A DNA stretch of 39,050 bases, from the IMG/VR virus record IMGVR_UViG_3300031707_000061, positions 1-39,050 of that record, one strand, 5' to 3'. The notes below the pieces were generated by a model. That model was not told the DNA's origin and did no database searches. It saw only the letters and a list, made by a program, of their open reading frames with translations. The position numbers and the translations under genes were made by a program. Each line of letters opens with the position of its first letter. Positions within the stretch are counted from its first letter, which is position 1. The DNA is from a virus. Below are positions 28,345 through 35,626 of this stretch, piece after piece.

Positions 28345-28384
28345 TATGTGTATGTGTGTGTGCATGTGTGTGTGTGCGTGTGTG
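28345..28384. repeat. TG-dinucleotide microsatellite
   Basis: About 40 bases of nearly pure (TG)n with a few substitutions (TATGTGTATGTGTGTGTGCA...). It lies between two CDS, 50 bases upstream of the next start. Confidence 0.9.
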
Positions 28385-28431
28385 AGCGAATGTAAATCCG
28401 TGAAACATCGCGACAAACAGGATATGATCTG

Positions 28432-28821
28432 ATGACCGAAAAAGAAGTGCTGTCAACCCATCGTAGGGCGCATCGAGAATACCTGGCAGGCAAGGCGCCG
28501 GAAGTGCATCCTGTTGGGAAGAAGACGATCAAGCGGGCGGCGAAGGGGCGCAAGGAAATCGAGAAGCCGAGTCAGGGCTTGAAGCAAACCGATCTGGTGG
28601 CATTCAATCAGGGCGCCGAGAAGGCAGCCGTGGCGTATCTCACGGAGTACATCCGGCGGAAAGGAAGCCCGATGTTCAACACGGCCTGCAACTTGATCGC
28701 CCTCGAGATAGGCGTCTCGACCGAGACATCCAAGCGCTACCTGCGGAAGTACAGCGTTGACCATCCCAGGGCATACTTCGAGATCGAGGATGGCTACGTG
28801 AGGATCAGGCAGAAGGAGTAA
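28432..28821 (+). CDS. Small putative DNA-binding protein
   Basis: A 129-residue protein. A basic N-terminus ('EVHPVGKKTIKRAAKGRKEIEKPS' in part) is followed by a possible winged helix-turn-helix at about residues 78-118 ('GSPMFNTACNLIALEIGVST', 'ETSKRYLRKYSVDHPRAYFE'), with 'VSTETSKRYLRK' as recognition helix and 'FEIEDGYVRI' as wing. The position upstream of the HNH and terminase genes would suit a late regulator. The assignment rests on pattern only. Confidence 0.6.
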   Translation: MTEKEVLSTHRRAHREYLAGKAPEVHPVGKKTIKRAAKGRKEIEKPSQGLKQTDLVAFNQGAEKAAVAYLTEYIRRKGSPMFNTACNLIALEIGVSTETSKRYLRKYSVDHPRAYFEIEDGYVRIRQKE

Positions 28822-28826
28822 TAAGA

Positions 28827-29126
28827 ATGAATCCAAAAAACAAATTACCGACACCATCCGGCGTGTACTGCCAGAGTGTGAAGGTAGATGCGGCCAACGG
28901 TGATCCGGGCTTGTGCAGTAATCTGAATTGCCGCCAAGAGATCGGGCGGCTTTACAGGATTGATGACGCGCTGTTTGGCGACGATCTGTTTCTCTTGCAG
29001 GCTGGCAGCCTGATCATACGCGAGGGGCACAGTATGTTCTGTGTCCATTGCGGGCAGGCGATGCACTTCTCGCTGAGCGATCAGAAGTTGGAGAAGGTGA
29101 TCCAGCAGAAACTTGGAGGCAAATAA
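28827..29126 (+). CDS. Zinc-ribbon-like small protein
   Basis: A 99-residue protein. Cys residues occur in 'GLCSNLNCRQEIG' and 'MFCVHCGQAMHF', giving a four-Cys set compatible with one zinc site. The rest is beta-rich ('FLLQAGSLIIREG'). It lies between the wHTH-like gene and the HNH gene with 5- and 3-base gaps, so it is co-transcribed. Start ATG 28827 has SD AAGGAGTAATAAGA. Function unknown. Confidence 0.6.
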   Translation: MNPKNKLPTPSGVYCQSVKVDAANGDPGLCSNLNCRQEIGRLYRIDDALFGDDLFLLQAGSLIIREGHSMFCVHCGQAMHFSLSDQKLEKVIQQKLGGK

Positions 29127-29129
29127 ACA

Positions 29130-29516
29130 ATGCCCAATCGTCCGCCTCACTGCTGCCGTACTCCTGGCTGCGCGCGGCTGGCCTATCATGGCAGCCTGTG
29201 CGAGGAGCACGCCAAGAAGCAGCAGCGTCAGCAAGAGACCGCCCGGCCCACGTCAACGCAACGTGGGTATGGTTCGAAGTGGCAGAAGAAGCGCGCAACT
29301 TTCCTTCTTGCCAATCCCCACTGCGAGGATTGTGGACGCATAGCTACTGACGTTGATCATGAGCCCAGCCGAAGGGAACTGGTCCAAATGGGCGTTACTG
29401 ATCCGGATGCTGATGAATATTTGCATTCTCGCTGCCACTCCGACCACACGCGCAAGACCAATAAGCAGGATGGTGGTGGTTGGCATGGTAGGAGGATTAA
29501 ATCTCTACGCCCCTAG
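29130..29516 (+). CDS. HNH endonuclease adjacent to terminase genes
   Basis: A 128-residue protein. N-terminal Cys/His cluster ('CCRTPGCARLAYHGSLCEEH') is followed by 'GSKWQKKRATFLLANPHCEDCGRIATDVDHEPS' (in part), holding the CxxC and the catalytic His77 of the HNH motif, then 'HSRCHSDHTRKTNK' with the closing zinc and metal ligands. Phage HNH proteins of this kind work with TerL in cos-type packaging of HK97-like phages and lie beside terS. This is consistent with the terminase genes 900 bases downstream. SD GGAGGCAAATAAACA. Confidence 0.88.
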   Translation: MPNRPPHCCRTPGCARLAYHGSLCEEHAKKQQRQQETARPTSTQRGYGSKWQKKRATFLLANPHCEDCGRIATDVDHEPSRRELVQMGVTDPDADEYLHSRCHSDHTRKTNKQDGGGWHGRRIKSLRP

Positions 29517-29587
29517 CGTGCTAGACCGGCTGGGTAGTCATTCGCGCGCGAGCGCGAAATTGGCTGGTAGGGATTTAGAACGCAACT

Positions 29588-29824
29588 ATGACTGATGACA
29601 ATATTATTCACATTGAATACATCCCGCTGGGACAGGCGCGGCTGTGGGACGAGAATCCGAAGAAGCACGATCTCGCCGCTCTCACGGACTCGATCTATCG
29701 TTATGGTTTCCAAGACCCGCCGAAATTTGATGAAAGCCTGGGCGGATTGTCTTCTGCAATGCAGAGACAACTTCGAACAGAATATAACCGTTTTTTTCCG
29801 AAAACATATCAATCTCCTTTTTGA
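29588..29824 (+). pseudogene. Truncated ParB/Srx-like domain gene
   Basis: The first ~50 residues ('IIHIEYIPLGQARLWDENPK', 'KHDLAALTDSIYRYGFQDPP', 'KFDESLGG') are the start of the ParB/sulfiredoxin-like fold found in phage ParB-methylase proteins. The family continues with a nucleotide-binding G.GR motif and several more helices. Here the sequence changes after about 29750 to an unrelated, AT-rich tail and stops at 78 residues. The downstream DNA is a minus-strand two-gene insert, so the gene was probably cut by that insertion. The first half might still be translated. Confidence 0.7.
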
Positions 29825-30009
29825 ATGTGGAACGATTTTATGAACTCAACCGCGAGCGCGATTCCAGCCGATAAATTGCCATTTCCGAAATTGCGTAGAA
29901 ACTCAGCAATCAGGTCCGTCAACATGACGTTATGTCGGCGCTTGGGGTTCTGGACGGGAGGGCGTCCAGCGCCCTCCCGTTTACCGCCGCGGGTCATTTT
30001 ACCAACCAT
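29809..30009 (-). CDS. Moron gene 2: small ribbon-helix-helix-like protein
   Basis: A 66-residue protein. An N-terminal 'RGGKREGAGRPPVQNPKRRH', typical of short DNA-binding or toxin-antitoxin-associated proteins, is followed by 'NVMLTDLIAEFLRNFGNGNLSAGIALAVEFI', which resembles 'V.LTD...FLR.LG.GNLS.GI..A' ribbon-helix-helix DNA-binding motifs. It overlaps the end of the 98-residue gene by 16 bases. It may be an autoregulator of the moron. The DNA has lower GC than the surroundings. Confidence 0.65.
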   Translation of the reverse strand: MVGKMTRGGKREGAGRPPVQNPKRRHNVMLTDLIAEFLRNFGNGNLSAGIALAVEFIKSFHIQKGD

Positions 30010-30290
30010 TGGAAATCCTCATAAATGGCGGTCGCAATCTGTTCGATGGTCTCAGCAATTTCGGGATACTCATTTTCGCCATCGGACAGAATTTCCACAC
30101 CATCTCTCATGGTGGGTTCGTATTGATGCTCAATTGTCGCGTTTGGATATTCGGCTAGGATTGCAGCGGTCACCAGTCGTTGATATTCCGCAACACTTGC
30201 ATCGGCGTCGTAGCCAGTCGAGCCCGGTTGGCCCCAGAGACCGTCCGGGTCGGTTCGGTAAATCATTTCAAACTTCGTTAGGTCGGGCAT
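29994..30290 (-). CDS. Moron gene 1: acidic hypothetical protein
   Basis: A 98-residue acidic protein. 'MPDLTKFEMIYRTDPDGLWG', 'ASVAEYQRLVTAAILAEYPN' and 'YPEIAETIEQIATAIYEDFQ' suggest a small alpha/beta domain. ATG 30290 has a strong SD (AAAGGAGAATAAA) and a promoter upstream, so the pair forms its own operon opposite to the late genes. Acidic small proteins of this type can be anti-defence or DNA-mimic proteins, but there is no direct evidence here. Confidence 0.65.
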   Translation of the reverse strand: MPDLTKFEMIYRTDPDGLWGQPGSTGYDADASVAEYQRLVTAAILAEYPNATIEHQYEPTMRDGVEILSDGENEYPEIAETIEQIATAIYEDFQWLVK

Positions 30291-30310
30291 TTTATTCTCC
30301 TTTTTTAGGC

Positions 30311-30328
30311 GGTTGGATAACCCCAACC
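30311..30328. repeat. Hairpin in moron 5' leader
   Basis: GGTTGG (30311-30316) pairs with CCAACC (30323-30328), extending with one bulge to TTAGG/CCTAA. On the minus strand it lies between promoter and SD of the moron operon. Confidence 0.6.
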
Positions 30329-30335
30329 TAAGAAT

Positions 30336-30364
30336 ATTATACACACATTTATCTAAAATATCAA
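30336..30364 (-). promoter_or_regulatory. Promoter of the minus-strand moron operon
   Basis: On the minus strand TTGATA (30364-30359), 17-base spacer and TATAAT (30341-30336). It points to independent expression, possibly from the prophage. Confidence 0.8.
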
Positions 30365-30388
30365 TAGCAAAATGTTTATAGGGACTCC

Positions 30389-30883
30389 ATGACCAAAGGC
30401 CGTAAACCAAAGCCGACCGAATTCAAACGTCTGGCAGGTAACCCAGGCCGCCGGCCTCTCAATGACGCCGAGCCGCACCCGCCCATTATTCTGCCGGACG
30501 CGCCTTCCGAACTGAATGCCGTGGGCCGCGCCAAATGGGATGAGTTGGCGCGCAAACTGTTCAACCAAGGCATCCTGACCGAGTTGGACATTGATCTGCT
30601 TTATTTGTACTGCATCAATTTTCAAAACTTCATGGACGCCCAGGAAAAAATAAAAATCTTCGGTGGGCCGGTAGTCAAAACCGAGAAAGGCAACCCGATT
30701 CAAAACCCCTATCTAAACATCGCCAACCAGTGCCAGGAACGCATGATCAAACTGGCATCCCTGTTCGGCATGTCGCCAGTAGACAGGAGCAGAATCAAGG
30801 CCGCGCCCAAGGCCAAGCCTAAGAGTCTGGCCGAGAAATTCTTCGATGCGTCAGTGGCAATACCGGAGAAAAAACAGAAATGA
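30389..30883 (+). CDS. Terminase small subunit (P27-like)
   Basis: A 164-residue protein. 'MTKGRKPKPTEFKRLAGNPGRRPLNDAEP' (in part) is the classic opening of the P27 family small terminase, followed by helices 'AKWDELARKLFNQGILTELDIDLLYLYC', the segment 'KTEKGNPIQNPYLNIANQ' and 'LASLFGMSPVDRSRI'. It binds the packaging site and regulates TerL. It is directly coupled to TerL by ATGA. Weak SD GGGACTCC. Confidence 0.9.
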   Translation: MTKGRKPKPTEFKRLAGNPGRRPLNDAEPHPPIILPDAPSELNAVGRAKWDELARKLFNQGILTELDIDLLYLYCINFQNFMDAQEKIKIFGGPVVKTEKGNPIQNPYLNIANQCQERMIKLASLFGMSPVDRSRIKAAPKAKPKSLAEKFFDASVAIPEKKQK

Positions 30884-32565
30884 CCGCCGCCCGTCTGTAT
30901 CGTGCCGAGCGTTATATTGCGAACGTGCTGGAAGGAAAAATAAATACCTGCAAGTGGGTGAAACTCGCCTGCCAGCGTCACGTGGACGACCTGGAAAATA
31001 GCGCCGCGCGCGGCCTGTACTTCGACCGCAGCGCGGCGATTTACGCCGAGCAATTTTTCGCCCAGGTGCTCAGGCACCCGAAAAATTCCATCCGTGCCAA
31101 GGTAGGCGCCCCGTTCAAGTTGGAACCGTGGCAACTGGCAACCATCATCTGGCCTCTCTTCGGCTGGAAACGCGCGGATGGCTCGCGTCGCTTCCGGCGC
31201 GGCTTCGTCGGCATCCCCAAGAAGAACGGCAAGAGCAGTATCTCGGCCGGCATAGCCGATCTCTTGGTGTTTGCGGATAGGGAATATTCCGCCGAAGTGT
31301 TCAGCGTGGCTGGCAGTCGGGACCAGGCCAAAATTATCTTCGACATCTCCAGCACGATGGCCGAGAGCGCGCCGGATATTCAGGTGCGCTGCGAAATCTA
31401 CAAACGTTCGATTATCTACAAGGACACTCATTCGGTGTACCGTGTCCTGTCGGCAGACGTGCCCACCGCGCACGGCATCAATGCGCACGGTATTTTGTTC
31501 GACGAGTTGCATGTCCAGCCCAACCGCCTGCTCTTCGATGCGCTGTGGGGCGCGGGCAAGGCGCGCCGCCAGCCGCTATTCCTGATGCTGACCACCGCCG
31601 GCTACGATCGCCAATCGGTGTGCTTTGAGATATGGGAGTATGCGCAGAATTTACTGGAGAAGACCATCCCGGCGGATGATTCATTCTGGGGGGTGATCTA
31701 TACGATGGATGAAGGCGACGACTGGCTTTCGCCGAAGATCTGGCGCAAAGCCAACCCAAACCTGGGCGTGACCGTGGGCCTGAACTCCATTACCGAAGAG
31801 GCGCGCCTTGCTGCGGCCATTCCCGGATACCAGAACACGTTCAAGCGCCTAACATTGAATACCTGGACCGAGCAAGAAAGCCGCCTGATCACCGCTGAGA
31901 TGTGGAACTCTGGCCAGGTGGCGCCGGTCGAGCGTGACGGGCAGGGTTGTTATGGCGGTCTCGATTTGGCAGCTACCTCAGACATTGCCGCCTTCGTGCT
32001 GGATTTCCTCCTCGGCGAAGAAGGTGGGCATTTCTGGCTACCATTTTTTTGGCTACCTAAAGAGAATCTTGAAGAGCGTGGCAGGGCGACCGGTGTGAAT
32101 TATGAAACCTGGGCGCGGGATGGTTTCCTGCGTCTAACAGAAGGCAATGTTATTGACTTGGGCGTCATCAAACGTGACATCGAGGAGCTGGGGCAGATTT
32201 ACAACATCAAACAGATCGCTTTTGACCGCTGGGGCGCGCGTGAGATTTCACAGGAGTTGCAAGATATGGGCTTCCAAATGGTGGAATTCGGTCAGGGTTT
32301 CAAGAGCATGGCTGCGCCGACGAAGGAATTCCTGCGCCTGACAGTCGCCGGCAAACTGCATCATGACGGCCATCCGGTGCTACGCTGGATGGCAAACAAT
32401 CTTACCGCCCGTCAGGACTCTGCCGGAAATATGAAGCCAGATAAAGAAAAATCCCGCCAGAAAATAGATGGCATCGTGGCCGGCATCATGGCGCTGGATC
32501 TCGCCTTGCGCCACGAGGATGATGACCATTCGGTCTATGAAACTCGTGGACTGATCAAGTTTTAG
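30880..32565 (+). CDS. Terminase large subunit (HK97/phage_terminase_1-like)
   Basis: A 561-residue protein. The ATPase part has Walker A 'GIPKKNGKS' (residues 111-119), Walker B 'ILFDEL' (205-210, Asp208/Glu209) and 'LMLTTAGYDR' as motif III region. The nuclease part starts around 'GLDLAATSDI' (about 360-369) with later acidic sites in 'IAFDRWGAREI' and 'KIDGIVAGIMALDLAL'. It drives DNA translocation into the prohead and cuts the concatemer. The length is normal for the family. Confidence 0.95.
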   Translation: MTAARLYRAERYIANVLEGKINTCKWVKLACQRHVDDLENSAARGLYFDRSAAIYAEQFFAQVLRHPKNSIRAKVGAPFKLEPWQLATIIWPLFGWKRADGSRRFRRGFVGIPKKNGKSSISAGIADLLVFADREYSAEVFSVAGSRDQAKIIFDISSTMAESAPDIQVRCEIYKRSIIYKDTHSVYRVLSADVPTAHGINAHGILFDELHVQPNRLLFDALWGAGKARRQPLFLMLTTAGYDRQSVCFEIWEYAQNLLEKTIPADDSFWGVIYTMDEGDDWLSPKIWRKANPNLGVTVGLNSITEEARLAAAIPGYQNTFKRLTLNTWTEQESRLITAEMWNSGQVAPVERDGQGCYGGLDLAATSDIAAFVLDFLLGEEGGHFWLPFFWLPKENLEERGRATGVNYETWARDGFLRLTEGNVIDLGVIKRDIEELGQIYNIKQIAFDRWGAREISQELQDMGFQMVEFGQGFKSMAAPTKEFLRLTVAGKLHHDGHPVLRWMANNLTARQDSAGNMKPDKEKSRQKIDGIVAGIMALDLALRHEDDDHSVYETRGLIKF

Positions 32566-32572
32566 GAGAAAT

Positions 32573-32866
32573 ATGAAAACAATTTGGAAATTTACACTCG
32601 AAGTAACGGATTATCAAGAGATTGATCTACCGGAAGGAGCTAGAGTTTTGTGCGTCCAGACGCAACACGACAGGCCTTGCCTGTGGGCAGTGGTTGATCC
32701 TGATGCAGAACTTATTCCTCGTGGAATTCATATCTTTGGAACAGGACAACCAAATATCGACACATCAGCGCTTGGCTTTGTCGGCACGTTTATTATTCAC
32801 GACGGCAAATTCGTCGGGCATGTTTTTCAGAGTGCGCCGCTATACGACAAAAAGAAGGAGAAATGA
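32573..32866 (+). CDS. DUF7352-like small protein
   Basis: A 97-residue protein. 'IWKFTLEVTDYQEIDLPEGA', 'RVLCVQTQHDRPCLWAVVDPD' (in part) and 'LGFVGTFIIHDGKFVGHVF' match the small beta-sandwich proteins frequent near phage structural genes. The family's function is unknown. It is coupled by ATGA to the next gene. SD TTAGGAGAAAT. Confidence 0.75.
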   Translation: MKTIWKFTLEVTDYQEIDLPEGARVLCVQTQHDRPCLWAVVDPDAELIPRGIHIFGTGQPNIDTSALGFVGTFIIHDGKFVGHVFQSAPLYDKKKEK

Positions 32867-33054
32867 AAATGTGGGTCTATATTCAATCTGAGCCAGGGCT
32901 TTACACGGTGGGCTTCTACTCGCCGGATGGAAAATGGCATAGAGATAGCGATTGGAGTTCCCCTGTGAAAGCGGCTGCTCAAGTGCATTATCTCAATGGG
33001 GGGGATGAGAACGTTATTGAGAAGATCCAAGCAGAACTCGAGCGCAAGCAATGA
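32863..33054 (+). CDS. Small hypothetical protein
   Basis: A 63-residue protein: 'MWVYIQSEPGLYTVGFYSPD', 'GKWHRDSDWSSPVKAAAQVH', 'YLNGGDENVIEKIQAELERK'. This is a three-stranded sheet with one helix, a widespread pattern of small phage proteins ('W.....YTVGFY.PDG.W..ESD'). It is coupled by ATGA on both sides. Function unknown. Confidence 0.65.
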   Translation: MKMWVYIQSEPGLYTVGFYSPDGKWHRDSDWSSPVKAAAQVHYLNGGDENVIEKIQAELERKQ

Positions 33055-33587
33055 TCACAATCGCATCTCTGCGCGACAAACACGCCGGCCGGCCGGGGGC
33101 GGTACTGGGAGGAGGCCCAAGCCTGCAGGCGGACCTGGCACAGGTCCCGCCGGGGGCGGTGTTGATCAGTGTCAACCAACATGCCGTGCAGCACGTTTGG
33201 ACAAATTATCTAGTCTTCCTGGATGAACCTGGCCGCTATCCCGCCATGCTAGACTTGATTAATACATACCAGGGAGCGAAAGTCAGCCCGCTCAGGGAAT
33301 GGAGCGACGTAGATTTGGACGGTGCAGATTACTGGCGTGGGAATTTCTCCAGCCACCTGGCCTGCTGGCTGGCATGCTGGCTGGGTTGTGACCCGGTTCT
33401 GCTGTGCGGGATGGACTGCTATCAGGGACCGCGCCCGCCGGATGCCGACCCGCGCGACAATGCTTACAACACACCGCTCGCCGAGCATCTGGAAGGCTGG
33501 CGGCTGGCGTTGGAGAGATGCCCGAATGCCGGCGTGATCCGGGCGGTCAGCGGGCCGCTGGTGGAGATTTTTGGAGCGTTCCCGTAG
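33051..33587 (+). CDS. DUF115 / MptE-like Rossmann-fold protein
   Basis: A 178-residue protein. 'PGAVLGGGPSLQADLAQVPP' is the glycine-rich nucleotide-type loop of DUF115/MptE-like proteins ('GGGPSL'). Then come 'GAVLISVNQHAV', 'YLVFLDEP' and 'DPVLLCGMDCYQGP' as further core strands ending in motif-like D. Cellular relatives include 6-hydroxymethylpterin diphosphokinase and glycan-transfer proteins; phage homologues lie near terminase and portal genes and have no proven role. Start ATG in an ATGA overlap. Confidence 0.7.
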   Translation: MITIASLRDKHAGRPGAVLGGGPSLQADLAQVPPGAVLISVNQHAVQHVWTNYLVFLDEPGRYPAMLDLINTYQGAKVSPLREWSDVDLDGADYWRGNFSSHLACWLACWLGCDPVLLCGMDCYQGPRPPDADPRDNAYNTPLAEHLEGWRLALERCPNAGVIRAVSGPLVEIFGAFP

Positions 33588-33596
33588 AAACGCCGC

Positions 33597-33625
33597 TTGA
33601 CAAAAGTGTGGAAAGAGCGTAAGAT
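33597..33625 (+). promoter_or_regulatory. Strong promoter upstream of the portal operon
   Basis: Consensus TTGACA (33597-33602), 17-base spacer, TAAGAT (33620-33625), starting 10 bases after the preceding stop. It is one of the clearest promoters in the window and faces the head-gene operon. Confidence 0.85.
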
Positions 33626-33631
33626 ATATTT

Positions 33632-33761
33632 GATTGACCCCCATCTGTGGGGATAACTGGACTCTTGCACCTATAGCTAGGGTTCATTCAGCAACACAGG
33701 ATTGACGGAGTACTGCCCGCCCATTCGGACCGCAAGGTTCGCCCTGGCGGGCGCTTTAATT
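33632..33761 (+). ncRNA. Structured leader RNA or small RNA between terminase and portal genes
   Basis: About 130 bases lie between a promoter and a terminator, without an ORF. Near the 5' end CCCCA/TGGGG (33639-33643/33648-33652) forms a hairpin; the middle includes AACTGGACTCTTGCACC and CAGGATTGACGGAG; the 3' end is the terminator hairpin with a GCAA tetraloop. It could be a stand-alone small RNA or a leader controlling read-through into the portal operon. No known RNA class was recognised. Confidence 0.5.
33715..33761 (+). terminator. Rho-independent terminator with GNRA-loop stem
   Basis: GCCCGCC (33715-33721) pairs with GGCGGGC (33746-33752), enclosing CGGACC-GCAA-GGTTCG. It is followed by GCTTTAATTT. 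Placed upstream of the portal operon, it would require read-through or antitermination for expression from 33597. Confidence 0.75.
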
Positions 33762-33770
33762 TAAGCCAGA

Positions 33771-33811
33771 GATTGCCACGCCGCCGGAAGAACACCGTCG
33801 GCTCGCAATGA
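33771..33811. repeat. REP-like inverted repeat
   Basis: ATTGC (33772-33776) and GCAAT (33805-33809) flank a GC-rich centre with CCGCCGG / CCGTCGG. The 'GATTGC...GCAATGACA' outline is like short interspersed palindromes of many bacterial genomes. Confidence 0.5.
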
Positions 33812-33830
33812 CACCATTAACCGGAGCGCT

Positions 33831-34022
33831 ATGGCTGAGTCAAAACCCAAAAGCAAAATAGAAATTCCCGACATCTTTTTATTCTTGGGCCTGCTCATGC
33901 TATTCGTGGGCCTGGGATTCGCCGTTTCGTGGCCGTGGGCGCTGGCCCTCACCGGCGCGGTCCTGATCAGTCTCTCGATCTGGCTGGTGGAACCCAAGAA
34001 GCCTGCGAAGGATCAGCCCTGA
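33831..34022 (+). CDS. Small two-helix membrane protein
   Basis: A 63-residue protein. Basic N-terminus ('MAESKPKSKIEIPD'), two transmembrane helices at about 15-33 ('IFLFLGLLMLFVGLGFAVS') and 35-53 ('PWALALTGAVLISLSIWLV'), basic tail 'EPKKPAKDQP'. It stands directly before the portal gene with a TGATG overlap. Similar small membrane proteins often precede portal genes in this phage type. Function unknown. Confidence 0.65.
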   Translation: MAESKPKSKIEIPDIFLFLGLLMLFVGLGFAVSWPWALALTGAVLISLSIWLVEPKKPAKDQP

Positions 34023-35626
34023 TGCTGCGCCAGATGCTCGAGCAGCGTGCGTCCATCGGCCAGAGCTGGCATGTATCGCAGGCGCCGCCCGGGTCCATCG
34101 TGCGGGGCTACGGCGACACCTACGCTGGCGAGGACGTGGACCCGGAGATTGCCTTATCGGTGACAGCCTGGATCGCCGGGACGCGTATCCTGGGCGAAGG
34201 AGTGAGCAGCCTGCCGCTGATCCTGTACCGGCGGCTGAAGGGCGGCGGGAAAGAGCGGGCGGTGGATCATCCATATTACAACCTGCTGCACGACGCCCCA
34301 AATCCTGAACATCCTTCGATGGTTTTTCGGGAGCTCCTGCAGAACTCGCTGGTTTTGTGTGGCAACGCCTACGCCCAGAAGGTCTATAACGGCGCCGGGC
34401 GGATCATAGAACTCTGGCCGCTGCGCGGCGATCGCATGAGAGTCGAGCGAATCGGCGGGCGGCGAGTCTATCATTACCTTACGGCGCGCGGCGCGCAGCG
34501 TGATTTCAATGCCGAAGAGATCCTACACATTCCGGGTTTTGGCTTTGATGGTTTGGTCGGCTACTCGCTGGTGTACCTGGCCCGGCACGCCATTGCGCTC
34601 AGCATTGCCCTGGAGAAATATGGGAGCAAATTCTTTGCCAACGGGGCCTGGCCAGGCATTGTTCTCGAACACCCCAAGCGGCTAACGCAAGAGGCGCAAG
34701 ACAACCTAAAGGATTCATTTATGGAATCGCACGGCGGCACCGACCAATCGCACGGTGTCTTTATCGCAGAGGAGGGGATGAAGGCTACCCAGATGGACCT
34801 CTCACCGGAGACCTCACAGATGGTCGAGACCAGGCGTTTCCAGGTTGCGGAAGTTGCGCGCATCCTGCGCATCCCGCTGGCCATGCTCGAAGAACACACC
34901 GCCTCAGCGACATACGCCTCCGTAGAACAATTTATGCTCAGCTACGTCAACCACACCTTGCGTCCCTGGCTGGTGCGCTGGGAACAGATGCTCAGCCTGT
35001 CCCTGCTCACCCCCGCCGAACGGAAAGAAATATTTTTCGAGCACCTGATCGACGGGCTGCTGCGTGGGGACGCCCAGGGGCGCGCCACTGCCTTGAACAC
35101 ACAACGTAATGCAGGTGTGCTCAATGCCGACGAATGGCGTGAGATCGAGAATCGCAACCCGCTCCCGAATGGGGAAGGGCAGATCTTCTGGCGGCCGCTC
35201 AATATGGCTAACGTTGATGACCAGAAGCGGGCTTTCGAACCGCTCTTCCAGGAGATCGCCAATCGCATCACCCGGCGCGAAATCCACGATCTGAGAGAAG
35301 CGGGGCGCAAGTTCCAGAAAAAGCCGCTCGAAGAATGGAACGCCTGGCTGAGCGCTTTCTATGCCGAGCACCGGGAATTCATCGAGCGCGCCTTCCAGCC
35401 GGCAGTGGAAGCCCTGGCCGGTGCGCTCGGACAGCCGGTCCCGGACGTGCGGCTGCTGGCCGCCGATTATGCCGGGCGCAACCTGCGCTCCCTGCAGGCG
35501 GTACGTGAGCTGGACGATATTGATCTCTCACTTACCCCCTTCGAAAAGGAATTCCCCTACCATTTGACCACCCGGGCCTTTGCTCTGTTCGAAAAAGATG
35601 TTCAAGTAGTAACGGAGAAACCATGA
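34022..35626 (+). CDS. Portal protein (HK97 family)
   Basis: A 534-residue protein. The N-terminus contains 'AWIAGTRILGEGVSSLPLIL', then 'HPYYNLLHDAPNPEHPSMVF', 'LVLCGNAYAQKVYNGAGRI', 'ILHIPGFGFDGLVGYSLVYL' and 'KFFANGAWPGIVLEHPK', all typical of HK97-type portals. Twelve copies would form the DNA channel at the capsid vertex. The C-terminal ~100 residues ('LEEWNAWLSAFYAEHREFIERAFQPAVEAL' in part) are an extra helical extension. ATG 34022 is chosen from the TGATG overlap; a longer start would overlap the membrane gene. Confidence 0.93.
   Translation: MLRQMLEQRASIGQSWHVSQAPPGSIVRGYGDTYAGEDVDPEIALSVTAWIAGTRILGEGVSSLPLILYRRLKGGGKERAVDHPYYNLLHDAPNPEHPSMVFRELLQNSLVLCGNAYAQKVYNGAGRIIELWPLRGDRMRVERIGGRRVYHYLTARGAQRDFNAEEILHIPGFGFDGLVGYSLVYLARHAIALSIALEKYGSKFFANGAWPGIVLEHPKRLTQEAQDNLKDSFMESHGGTDQSHGVFIAEEGMKATQMDLSPETSQMVETRRFQVAEVARILRIPLAMLEEHTASATYASVEQFMLSYVNHTLRPWLVRWEQMLSLSLLTPAERKEIFFEHLIDGLLRGDAQGRATALNTQRNAGVLNADEWREIENRNPLPNGEGQIFWRPLNMANVDDQKRAFEPLFQEIANRITRREIHDLREAGRKFQKKPLEEWNAWLSAFYAEHREFIERAFQPAVEALAGALGQPVPDVRLLAADYAGRNLRSLQAVRELDDIDLSLTPFEKEFPYHLTTRAFALFEKDVQVVTEKP

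Noticed and set aside
33929-34021. Upstream start for the portal protein
   Set aside because: It overlaps the small membrane protein gene; the start in the TGATG overlap gives a normal portal N-terminus.
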